Positions 33,881-40,114 of a stretch of DNA of 41,723 bases are shown here, piece by piece. Location: the IMG/VR virus record IMGVR_UViG_3300025151_000006, positions 1 to 41,723 of that record; one strand, 5' to 3'. Numbering within the stretch: position 1 is the first letter of the stretch; the number at the start of each line of letters is the position of its first letter. The notes under the pieces were generated by a model. That model saw only the letters and a list, made by a program, of their open reading frames with translations. It was not told where the DNA came from and did not search any database. This DNA comes from a virus. Position numbers and translations under genes: made by a program.

Positions 33881-34252
33881 TTAGTACCCCATTGCTTCTA
33901 GTGTTTGTTCGAATTGTTCTTGATGCTTAGTTAAGTTGACTACTACAACACCATTTAACATTGTTAGTGCTACAGTATCACCTACTTCGGCTACCTTTTT
34001 TAAATTAGTTATTGATATACGTCTGTCTCCTCTCGACTTTGTTTTATAGAAATTTATTTTACATTCATCTAAGTTAAATATTCTTGCATCTATTATTTCA
34101 TTATCCCCTGCTTCCATCTTGGAGTAGTCTACCCCTAGATACAATGCAAGCTTCCTGACTGTAGCGTTTGCATCTATGATACACTTATTCAACATGGTTG
34201 ACGTTAGCGTTATTGTTGCTGTTGGTTCAGGTAGTTTAGATATATTAGTCAT
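33881..34252 (-). CDS. Hypothetical early protein
   Basis: 123 residues, no membrane segment. It looks like a folded alpha/beta protein (IIDARIFNLDECKINFYKTKSRGDRRISI and VGDTVALTMLNGVVVVNL). Strong AAAAGGAG site. It overlaps the membrane protein gene upstream by eight bases. No family recognised. Confidence 0.68.
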   Translation of the reverse strand: MTNISKLPEPTATITLTSTMLNKCIIDANATVRKLALYLGVDYSKMEAGDNEIIDARIFNLDECKINFYKTKSRGDRRISITNLKKVAEVGDTVALTMLNGVVVVNLTKHQEQFEQTLEAMGY

Positions 34253-34430
34253 TGTGTACTCTCCTTTTGATTATCTGTAAAACTACAAGTATTACATACA
34301 CCTGCAATTCAATAAAGTAAATAGTCATTACGTTTATTTCTTCTTTGTGTGTCCCAAATGTCACACCTATAGCTATGATAAAAGGTAATGCCAAGTAACA
34401 AGTTATAGGTGCGAACAAATGAAATATCAT
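34245..34430 (-). CDS. Small two-helix membrane protein
   Basis: 61 residues with two hydrophobic stretches (IFHLFAPITCYLALPFIIAIGVTF and MTIYFIELQVYVILVVLQII) and a basic end KRRVHND. GGAG eight bases before the ATG. Early inner-membrane protein, unknown role. Confidence 0.65.
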   Translation of the reverse strand: MIFHLFAPITCYLALPFIIAIGVTFGTHKEEINVMTIYFIELQVYVILVVLQIIKRRVHND

Positions 34431-34431
34431 T

Positions 34432-34569
34432 TCAGTACTCCAGTAGCATTCTCATAAAGTTTAACATCTGCTCCTCATATTCAAAGACAACTTCCCATTC
34501 GTTATCTTTTGTTGCATTCCACAAATGGTACTTACCATCTGGATAGCTTATAATAAATTTATATATCAT
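34432..34569 (-). CDS. 45-residue hypothetical protein
   Basis: MIYKFIISYPDGKYHLWNAT then an acidic helical end. TAATG overlap with the upstream gene and one base to the downstream ATG. The first strands with PDGKYH look like a small beta hairpin. No family. Confidence 0.6.
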   Translation of the reverse strand: MIYKFIISYPDGKYHLWNATKDNEWEVVFEYEEQMLNFMRMLLEY

Positions 34570-34730
34570 TAGAACATCATCTCCCCTTGCTCGTTGTATG
34601 GACTTCTAAAGTAATCTTTAGCCATACATATTTGGTACTCATTCGGTTCGTCAAACTCAGGCTCGACTTGGTATTCTTTCAACTCAACTAATCCGAATTG
34701 ATCCATAAAAAACTCTAACTCTTTATCCAT
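34569..34730 (-). CDS. 53-residue acidic hypothetical protein
   Basis: Very acidic and aromatic (MDKELEFFMDQFGLVELKEY, VEPEFDEPNEYQICMAKDYF). Linked to both neighbours by TAATG overlaps. Acidic mini-proteins of early phage regions often mimic DNA or inhibit host enzymes, but nothing here proves this. Confidence 0.6.
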   Translation of the reverse strand: MDKELEFFMDQFGLVELKEYQVEPEFDEPNEYQICMAKDYFRSPYNEQGEMMF

Positions 34731-34885
34731 TACTTAAACTCCTTCGTTGTGCTCATAATTAACTCTAGCATCATCTTTGCAGTAGGTAAATCTGATTTAT
34801 CATCTCGTATTGCTTTCATTATTGCTTGCCTACAAAACTCTATTGTATCTTTTATTATCAATATCTTTTCATCTTCAGTGTACAT
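34730..34885 (-). CDS. 51-residue hypothetical protein
   Basis: Helical, MYTEDEKILIIKDTIEFC then a Lys/Met-rich end. It has TAATG overlaps at both ends, between the 80-residue gene and the acidic 53-residue gene. Unknown. Confidence 0.6.
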   Translation of the reverse strand: MYTEDEKILIIKDTIEFCRQAIMKAIRDDKSDLPTAKMMLELIMSTTKEFK

Positions 34886-35127
34886 TATATTGTATTCCTC
34901 TCTTGCCAATTTAATTCTAGTTGATCCATATCAAACTCGCTAGGTGCTATTCGATAATTCTTAACTACTCTTGTTTCTCTCATAGTAAGACTAGGTAATC
35001 TTTTTTCAAGCTCTTTATATCCTTCTGTTGTAAATCTTGCCCAAATACTAGGAACTGTTACCCATTTACCACACTTCTCTTTGAAGTCATAAACAATTGC
35101 CCACGATTTATATTCTCTACTAGTCAT
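34885..35127 (-). CDS. Small hypothetical early protein
   Basis: 80 residues, mixed charge with several Trp (SWAIVYDFKEKCGKWVTVPSIWARFTTEGYKELEKRLPSL). GAGG upstream. Helical C-terminal half suggests a small winged or helical domain. Not recognised. Confidence 0.62.
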   Translation of the reverse strand: MTSREYKSWAIVYDFKEKCGKWVTVPSIWARFTTEGYKELEKRLPSLTMRETRVVKNYRIAPSEFDMDQLELNWQERNTI

Positions 35128-35245
35128 TGTCTTCTACCTCGTCTTCTAGTTCAAATCTTAGGTAAACTGAATCTGGAAAATGGCTATGCAAATCAAAGTC
35201 AATTCCGTGTTCATTAAGAAAGTCTATTAATTCATTATAAGTCAT
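35120..35245 (-). CDS. 41-residue acidic hypothetical protein
   Basis: MTYNELIDFLNEHGIDFDLH then acidic tail ELEDEVEDND. Strong AAGGAG site at good spacing; overlaps the 80-residue gene start by eight bases. Unknown function. Confidence 0.6.
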   Translation of the reverse strand: MTYNELIDFLNEHGIDFDLHSHFPDSVYLRFELEDEVEDND

Positions 35246-35258
35246 TTTAGTTTTCTCC

Positions 35259-35480
35259 TTAAATATCTACTTCTTGTTTGTGTTCTATGTTTTTCCATAC
35301 TGTAATATTGTATTGTGGTTTTTTATATAGTGTTCTCAATTCTTTTAGAAAGTCAATTAAATTATCTTCATAGCCTTCTAGTGCAATCTTATCAGTCTCT
35401 ACTCTGAAGTGATGCTTGTAAACGTCTTTCTCTTTAATATAGTCTACTCTCTTTGATACATTTACAGTGTATATTGTCAT
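35259..35480 (-). CDS. Small hypothetical early protein
   Basis: 73 residues, alternating beta and helix (MTIYTVNVSKRVDYIKEKDVYKHHFRV, LIDFLKELRTLYKK). Good GAGGAG site. Possibly a small RNA- or protein-binding fold; no family recognised. Confidence 0.63.
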   Translation of the reverse strand: MTIYTVNVSKRVDYIKEKDVYKHHFRVETDKIALEGYEDNLIDFLKELRTLYKKPQYNITVWKNIEHKQEVDI

Positions 35481-35497
35481 TTTATTTACTCCTCTAA

Positions 35498-36118
35498 TTA
35501 ATACTTCTTAACTTTCTCTACTATAGTTGTAATACTATTTACAGTGTAACACAATCTACAATCAATGCAACGTTGACCAGTACAGTTTTGTTTATCGGTG
35601 TGTTCATCCTGCAACACGTTGTTGAACGTCTTATCAAAATGCTTTGGTGGCTTGCTCATGATATGTGACTTCTTTGGATTACTATAGATTAGTTGAAGGT
35701 TCTCTGGCTTCTCGTTGTCACGTAACCACCTAAAGACAAGGTCAACTCTCTTAGTCCATAAAGCAAACGTGCACCAAGGATTATCTTTGACGATAGCCAT
35801 TAAGTTCTCGAAGTGTTGCATGTTTATTAGTTCGCCATGTGCATTGAACCTAAACATTGCATCAGTCACTCGTGGTATCTCTTGCGGCTCTAGCGGTCTA
35901 CTCGACAACAAGTCACTATTGCGTTGTAATGATGCTTGCATGTTCTTACGATAGGTATTGAGCATAGCATGGGAATAACAATCTCCACAAATGTTTTTAC
36001 CGTCTTGTTTACCTTTGACGTGTTGCTTGTTGCAGTAGTCATTCGTAATTGTGTTTGTACTGATAGCCTTGAAACCGTCAAGTTTACCAGTCATTTTACT
36101 TATATGTACTTGTTGCAT
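35498..36118 (-). CDS. Cysteine-rich GP88-like phage protein
   Basis: 206 residues. N-terminal C29, C44 and C47 (CNKQHV...ICGDCYSHAM) and a C-terminal set C179, C184, C187, C190 (NCTGQRCIDCRLCY), plus C116. Between them is a TIM-like stretch (FRFNAHGELINM...WCTFALWTKRVDLVFRWL...LQLIYSNPKK). This resembles the GP88 and Gp37/Gp68 (DUF5131) phage families, thought to be radical-SAM-like or iron-sulfur proteins. The N-terminal spacing (C-x14-C-x2-C) differs from classical radical SAM, so function is open. Zinc binding is the alternative. AAGGGAATAAATAAA leads the ATG. Confidence 0.68.
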   Translation of the reverse strand: MQQVHISKMTGKLDGFKAISTNTITNDYCNKQHVKGKQDGKNICGDCYSHAMLNTYRKNMQASLQRNSDLLSSRPLEPQEIPRVTDAMFRFNAHGELINMQHFENLMAIVKDNPWCTFALWTKRVDLVFRWLRDNEKPENLQLIYSNPKKSHIMSKPPKHFDKTFNNVLQDEHTDKQNCTGQRCIDCRLCYTVNSITTIVEKVKKY

Positions 36119-36119
36119 T

Positions 36120-36281
36120 TTATTTATTCCCTTGTTGATTTATTTGCTGCATCAATTCATCAATCCTAGCTATAATTGGCGCATTCTTTTTTCTGTAAGC
36201 TATCTCTTTTATTTTCTCTAGCATTTCTTCACGTTCATCCCACGTTCCGAAAATAATTACCTTTTCTTCATCAATAGTCAT
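36120..36281 (-). CDS. 53-residue first gene of the leftward arm
   Basis: MTIDEEKVIIFGTWDEREEM, then helical basic EKIKEIAYRKKNAPIIARID. AAAGGAG at good spacing. First gene after the control region and overlapping the next start region by one codon base. Early protein of unknown role. Confidence 0.65.
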   Translation of the reverse strand: MTIDEEKVIIFGTWDEREEMLEKIKEIAYRKKNAPIIARIDELMQQINQQGNK

Positions 36282-36419
36282 GTTTTACTCCTTTGCTGTT
36301 GATTAATTAAGTAATCATAAAAACAGATAATGCAACAATTAATTTAAGTATTTTTAAAATAATTACTGAAAAGGTATAGTTTGTGTCTTTTATGCAACAC
36401 ATAAATGTATGCACTACAC

Positions 36420-36448
36420 ATTATAATATATACCCCATAGAACAAACA
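36420..36448 (-). promoter_or_regulatory. Possible leftward promoter with perfect TATAAT
   Basis: Minus strand: TGTTTG (36448-36443), 17-base spacer, TATAAT (36425-36420), about 140 bases before the first early gene. The -35 is poor, but a 22-base repeat (36449-36470) sits directly upstream, where an activator could bind. Confidence 0.45.
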
Positions 36449-36514
36449 CGATAGGTAAGAAGTGCTTACCAATTAATCCAATGGTATCAATTCGATAGGT
36501 AAGGATTGTTTACC
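36449..36514. repeat. Pair of 22-base repeats with inner dyad
   Basis: CGATAGGTAAG followed by AAGTGCTTACC at 36449-36470, and the same 22 positions with changes at 36493-36514 (GGTAAGGATTGTTTACC core). Each has GGTAA...TTACC arms; starts are 44 bases apart, close to four helical turns. Confidence 0.8.
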
Positions 36515-36537
36515 TTTTAAGTATTGCCACTACAAAG

Positions 36538-36600
36538 TAGTTTAACGTTAAACTATCTAGGGTAAATCCGTTTAGTATTAAATAGTTTAGTATTAAACTA
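36538..36600. repeat. Three 18-base operator-like dyads
   Basis: TAGTTTAACGTTAAACTA at 36538-36555 is a perfect 18-base palindrome. TAGTTTAGTATTAAACTA at 36583-36600 has the same arms with a changed centre. A third, partly overlapping copy of GTTTAGTATTAAA begins at 36570, 15 bases before the one at 36585. Confidence 0.85.
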
Positions 36601-36656
36601 GTTTGTGACCACATAATATACGTCAAGAGTGCTGACCTATTACTGTTTGTGATCAC
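36601..36656. repeat. Pair of 12-base repeats 44 bases apart
   Basis: GTTTGTGACCAC at 36601-36612 and GTTTGTGATCAC at 36645-36656. The 44-base offset equals that of the 22-base repeats. Confidence 0.7.
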
Positions 36657-36662
36657 GTTCTT

Positions 36663-36736
36663 GGTTTGTTCCAGGCAGGGGTGTCTTTGTTTACGGTTTG
36701 TTCCTGGGGTGGCAAGGGGGGTTTGGGGGGTACCCC
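36663..36736. repeat. GGTTTGTTCC pair, G-runs and GGGGTACCCC palindrome
   Basis: GGTTTGTTCC at 36663-36672 and 36695-36704. Four G-runs lie at 36678-36681, 36706-36709, 36716-36721 and 36725-36730 on the plus strand, able in principle to form a G-quadruplex with one long loop. GGGGTACCCC at 36727-36736 is a perfect palindrome. By far the most G-rich stretch of this A/T-rich genome. Confidence 0.75.
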
Positions 36737-36840
36737 TGTACTGTACAATACAACATAAAATTATCTCAGAAAAAGACGAGGCAATGCAACAAGCACAAGC
36801 GAATAGAATCTAGGTGGCGGTGTACACTTGTAGTACCTTA

Positions 36841-36945
36841 CTTTAAGTATCTTTGTTTAAAGTATAATATAATACTTATAACACAATACTTGTAAGGTAT
36901 ATTACTTAAAGTATATAGGGTATCATAAAGAAATCTTGTAGTCAA
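36841..36945 (-). promoter_or_regulatory. Promoter B with operator-like dyads (copy of 32453-32544)
   Basis: Minus strand: TTGACT (36945-36940), 17-base spacer, TACCCT (36922-36917). Around and below the start are TACTTAAAGTA (36903-36913), AAGTAT-N6-ATACTT (36860-36877) and TACTTTAAGTA (36839-36849). It points at the early arm with a leader of over 600 bases. Confidence 0.72.
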
Positions 36946-36979
36946 TAGCTTTTGCGAAAATAAATTTATAATTTTTTAC

Positions 36980-37019
36980 TTGACAATCACCCCTAAACCA
37001 TGTTAACATATAAGTATAG
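36980..37019 (+). promoter_or_regulatory. Promoter of family 1 before the small terminase
   Basis: TTGACA (36980-36985), 18-base spacer, TAACAT (37004-37009) starting the block TAACATATAAGTATAG (37004-37019), one change from the two minus-strand copies. It lies 33 bases before the small terminase ATG and could start the whole rightward arm. Confidence 0.75.
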
Positions 37020-37051
37020 GGGAAGGAAACAATGTTTCTAAGGAGATAACC

Positions 37052-37594
37052 ATGTCTATGTATAGCCTATCACAACTAAAGACAGATAACGGAATAATAA
37101 GAACCAAGAGTTTATTCTACGAATTATCTTATGATGATCCTGACTTTGCTTTGTTTACTCTCAAAGAAGAAGACATAGTGATGCCTAACGGTAAGTCAGC
37201 TACTGCTCTAGGTAAGTTATACATAGCCTTTGCAACAATGGACCCTACAGAGTACCAGTTCGCTAACGCAGTGTTTGGGAGTTGGGAAGTATGGGAAAAG
37301 ATGCAAACAACTGTACCACTCAAGAAACATATCGATAAGTGGCGCAGAGAAGCAGAGGTCAAACGTAAGTCAATGGCCTTTGAGTCTGTAGTAAAAGAAA
37401 TACAAGAAGGTGGGCGAAGTAGTTTTACTGCAGCTAAGTTCCTGATCAACGAGGAATGGAAGTCTAGAGAAGACGGAAGAACAGCCCGAAAAGAAAAGAA
37501 CGCTAAAGATAAATCTACATCTCAAGAAGCTTTTGAGAGAGCAGGTGTAAACGATGATCTTAAAAGATTAAAAGATCAAGGTCTAATTAATTAG
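37052..37594 (+). CDS. Terminase small subunit (probable)
   Basis: 180 residues. RTKSLFYELSYDDPDFALFTLKEED near the N terminus, a helical centre with WEVWEKMQTTVPLKKHIDKWRREAEVKRKSMAFESVV, and a charged tail (TARKEKNAKDKSTS). This pattern occurs in small terminases of marine T7-like phages, which bind the packaging start and recruit the large subunit. AAGGAG site seven bases before the ATG. First gene of the rightward arm, next to the repeat-rich control region, a natural place for a packaging signal. It is 5 kb from the large subunit in circular distance. Confidence 0.75.
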   Translation: MSMYSLSQLKTDNGIIRTKSLFYELSYDDPDFALFTLKEEDIVMPNGKSATALGKLYIAFATMDPTEYQFANAVFGSWEVWEKMQTTVPLKKHIDKWRREAEVKRKSMAFESVVKEIQEGGRSSFTAAKFLINEEWKSREDGRTARKEKNAKDKSTSQEAFERAGVNDDLKRLKDQGLIN

Positions 37595-37611
37595 CATATA
37601 AAGGTAAGCGA

Positions 37612-37905
37612 ATGGCTAAGACAGCTACAATAAATACAATTAGTTCAGGGTATGCTTCGCAGACTCAGTTAAATGAGAACTTTGAAAATATTAATACTGC
37701 ATTAAGTAATACACTATCTAGAGACGGTAGTTTACCTAATGCTATGAATGCTGACTTAGACTTAAATAACAATGATCTTCTAAACGTAAAAGCTATATAT
37801 GTAGATGGTGTGAATGTTCTTAATGTTCTAGATAACGTTACTGTTAGTACTGCAAGCCCTTCAGGTGGTGATAACGGTGACATTTGGTTCAAGGTTTCAA
37901 GTTAA
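37612..37905 (+). CDS. Small tail/virion protein
   Basis: 97 residues. AKTATINTISSGYASQTQLNENFENINTALSNTLSRDG, then PNAMNADLDLNNNDLLNV, a pattern common in small proteins in front of marine phage fibres, ending in a beta-rich DIWFKVSS. Probably a fibre base or trimerisation element. Inferred from neighbours. Confidence 0.68.
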   Translation: MAKTATINTISSGYASQTQLNENFENINTALSNTLSRDGSLPNAMNADLDLNNNDLLNVKAIYVDGVNVLNVLDNVTVSTASPSGGDNGDIWFKVSS

Positions 37906-37923
37906 AAATAAAAGGATATAATA

Positions 37924-38316
37924 ATGGCTGCTCTTTCAGATTACGCAGAGAAGTTACTACTTGACTTTCTAATGACAACAGGTACGGCTACTAGACCTAC
38001 TAACTGGTATGTAGCGTTGTACACTGGAGCACCTAGTGACTCAGGCGGTGGTACAGAAGTATCTGGTAGTGGATACGCACGAAAATCAGTTACCTTTAGT
38101 GCTGCAGCATCTCCAGGCGGTACAACAAGTAATACTAACGAAGTAAGCTTTACTGCTTCAGGTGGAAACTACGGTACAGTAACACACATGGGTATCTTCG
38201 ATGCAAGTTCATCAGGTAACTTATTATGGCATGGTGCATTAACAGCATCTAAGACCGTAGCTGACGGTGACACATTAACATTTGCTGCAGGTAACATTGA
38301 TCTAACAATGGCATAA
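37924..38316 (+). CDS. Tail-associated beta-rich protein
   Basis: 130 residues. The NWYVALYTGAPSDSGGGTEVSGSGYARKSVTF block is typical of a widespread phage tail/baseplate protein type. N-terminal helix AALSDYAEKLLLDFLM, then Gly/Ser/Thr-rich strands and few charges. A structural, surface-exposed protein of the fibre module. Confidence 0.75.
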   Translation: MAALSDYAEKLLLDFLMTTGTATRPTNWYVALYTGAPSDSGGGTEVSGSGYARKSVTFSAAASPGGTTSNTNEVSFTASGGNYGTVTHMGIFDASSSGNLLWHGALTASKTVADGDTLTFAAGNIDLTMA

Positions 38317-38332
38317 GTAAAGGCGCAAGCGA

Positions 38333-39100
38333 ATGGCAGGTGGTTTCCGAATATCGGAATCTGGTGACAGTAGGCTTACCGAAGCTGATGACACACGGAT
38401 TACAGAAGAACTACAGTTTGCATCTGTTAGTTTAAGTACGAGTGCAGGTTTCTATAGGATAGACGAAGCCTCTAACAGTCGTACAGATGAAGCAGGTAAC
38501 AACCGTGTATCTGAAGACTTTGATTCTGTACTACTAAGTACAACAGCTACTCTAAACCAACCTGCAGCTATCAGTCTATCTGGCGGTGGCGGTAAGATTG
38601 TAGCAGGTGTTGTAAGAGAGTTAGCATTCGCTGATCTTACAGGTACAGGTACTATTAGTTCACAGGCCACAGGTTCTTTTGTTGCAGCTAACTCATACAG
38701 TGCAAGTGGTTCTATATCACCTGACGCAGACTTAACAGTTAGTGTATCAACATCACTATCAGGTGCAGGTACTTTTACGAATGATGGGTTTACCTTTACT
38801 CTTGGTGGTTTATTTACGGCTGCTCCTCAAGATGAATACACACGTATTACTGAAGCAGGACATACACGTATAACAGAAAACAGTGATGTACGTATTGTAG
38901 CAGATGCTATACCACTAAACGCAGCTTCAGGTCAGATTACAGCGACATACACCTACATAGCATTTAGTTCAACAGCATACGTTAAGTGGAACGGACAGTG
39001 GACAGAGTTCACACCTAAAGTAAAACAAGATGGATCGTGGGATGATCCTTTAGCTATCTACAAAAAGATAGACGCAAACAACTGGAAGAGGGCTTATTAA
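38333..39100 (+). CDS. Fibre-module protein with RITE-type repeats
   Basis: 255 residues. Short repeats of the form DSRLTEA, DTRITEE, NSRTDEA, NNRVSED, YTRITEA, HTRITEN, DVRIVAD occur at the N terminus and again after about residue 165; between them are Ser/Gly/Thr-rich strands. The C-terminal part (AYVKWNGQWTEFTPKVKQDGSWDDPLAIYKK) looks like a small adhesion or carbohydrate-type domain. The repeat spacing of about eight residues suggests a solenoid or fibrous shaft. Structural role by context. Confidence 0.7.
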   Translation: MAGGFRISESGDSRLTEADDTRITEELQFASVSLSTSAGFYRIDEASNSRTDEAGNNRVSEDFDSVLLSTTATLNQPAAISLSGGGGKIVAGVVRELAFADLTGTGTISSQATGSFVAANSYSASGSISPDADLTVSVSTSLSGAGTFTNDGFTFTLGGLFTAAPQDEYTRITEAGHTRITENSDVRIVADAIPLNAASGQITATYTYIAFSSTAYVKWNGQWTEFTPKVKQDGSWDDPLAIYKKIDANNWKRAY

Positions 39101-39103
39101 AAA

Positions 39104-39721
39104 ATGGCTAATATTAAAATCTCAGATATGACCGCTGCGAGTTCTGCTTCTGGTGGTCAAGAGTTCGAAGTAAATGAAAGTGGTTCAACAAAGAAAGTAA
39201 CTGGTACTCAGTTATCTACGTTCATTAGAGGTAACGTTACACTAGGAGACTTGAGTGTAACTGCATCGGCTGCAGAATTAAATTACAATGACATTACAAC
39301 ACTAGGTACGTCACAAGCAAGTAAGACAGTTACGGCTGATGCTAACGGTGACGTAAACCTCTCAGAAGAACTCAAAGCTAAGTCTTACAATGAGACATAC
39401 GCAGCCGTTACTTCGAGTAGTGCTGCTACTGCATTAAACTGTGAAACAGGTAACGCTTTTAGTCATACACTCACAGAGGCTACTACATTTACTTTTAGCA
39501 ACCCACCTGCAAGTGGTACAGCTTACAGCTTTAGCTTAGAAGTTATACAAGATGGTAGTGCTTCAGGATACGCAATTACTTGGCCTAGCTCTGTAGATTG
39601 GCCTTCAGCCACAGCCCCAACCCTCACAGCAACTGCAAACGCTAAAGATGTGTTTGTGTTCTACACAAGGGATGGCGGTACGAACTGGTACGGATTCACC
39701 GCAGGGCTTGCCCTAGCCTAG
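39104..39721 (+). CDS. Tail fibre-like structural protein
   Basis: 205 residues. MANIKISDMTAASSASGGQEFEVNESG is a frequent start of phage fibre proteins, followed by a VTASAAELNYNDITTLG shaft-type motif and a beta-rich C terminus with SLEVIQDGSASGYAITWPSSVDWP...GGTNWYGFTAG. Structural; likely a fibre or its adapter. It ends three bases before the endonuclease start. Confidence 0.75.
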   Translation: MANIKISDMTAASSASGGQEFEVNESGSTKKVTGTQLSTFIRGNVTLGDLSVTASAAELNYNDITTLGTSQASKTVTADANGDVNLSEELKAKSYNETYAAVTSSSAATALNCETGNAFSHTLTEATTFTFSNPPASGTAYSFSLEVIQDGSASGYAITWPSSVDWPSATAPTLTATANAKDVFVFYTRDGGTNWYGFTAGLALA

Positions 39722-39724
39722 TAC

Positions 39725-40114
39725 ATGGCAGATAAAAGATTATGCAGAAGTTGTAATCAAGTAAAATCTTTAGATAGGTTTAGAAAAAATAAGTATTGTT
39801 CAGATGGTGTTACTCATCAATGTAAGGATTGCCATTACGTCTCACAAAGAAATGGTGAACTAAAAAGAAACTTTGGTATATCCTACGCAGAATACTTAAT
39901 AATGTTAGATGAACAGCAAAATCAATGCGCTATATGTGCAACAGATGCTTCTGAGTTTGATAAATCTTTTGCAGTAGATCATTGTCACTCAACAGGTAAA
40001 GTTAGAGGTTTATTATGTTGGCACTGCAATACAAGTATTGGTAAGTTTAAAGACGATGTAGAATTATTACAACGAGCTATAAAATACTTACAGATACATA
40101 AGGAAGATAAATAA
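39725..40114 (+). CDS. Endonuclease VII-like nuclease inserted in the fibre module
   Basis: 129 residues. C68/C71 and C98/C101 make the zinc site; VDHCHSTGKVRGLLCWHCN holds D85, H86 and N102, the catalytic set of T4 gp49 (endonuclease VII). C7/C10 and C33/C36 form a second N-terminal zinc site. It cuts DNA, either junctions or, as a free-standing homing-type enzyme, a target site. The start has no clear ribosome site and the stop overlaps the fibre start (TAATG), so it fits tightly but looks foreign among structural genes. Codons are A/T-rich compared with neighbours. Confidence 0.86.
   Translation: MADKRLCRSCNQVKSLDRFRKNKYCSDGVTHQCKDCHYVSQRNGELKRNFGISYAEYLIMLDEQQNQCAICATDASEFDKSFAVDHCHSTGKVRGLLCWHCNTSIGKFKDDVELLQRAIKYLQIHKEDK

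Larger units (their letters stand above)
36282..37051. promoter_or_regulatory. Divergent control region, 770 bases without a gene
   Basis: No credible coding frame. It separates the leftward early arm from the rightward packaging/virion arm. In order it holds an A/T-rich stretch, paired 22-base repeats (36449, 36493), three 18-base operator-like dyads (36538-36600), a 12-base repeat pair (36601, 36645), a 10-base repeat pair and G-runs (36663-36736), promoter B (36841-36945, leftward) and promoter 36980-37019 (rightward). Candidate origin, packaging signal and switch; which is which is not decided by sequence. Confidence 0.8.

Noticed and set aside
36097-36109. TACTTATATGT (minus ACATATAAGTA) at the start of the GP88-like gene, matching 11 bases of the family 1 promoter block
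   Set aside because: No -35 hexamer at 17-18 bases upstream, and the sequence codes for the first residues of the protein; chance match likely.
36772-36812. Short frames starting ATG at about 36772 in the control region
   Set aside because: Only nine codons before a stop, with no ribosome site.
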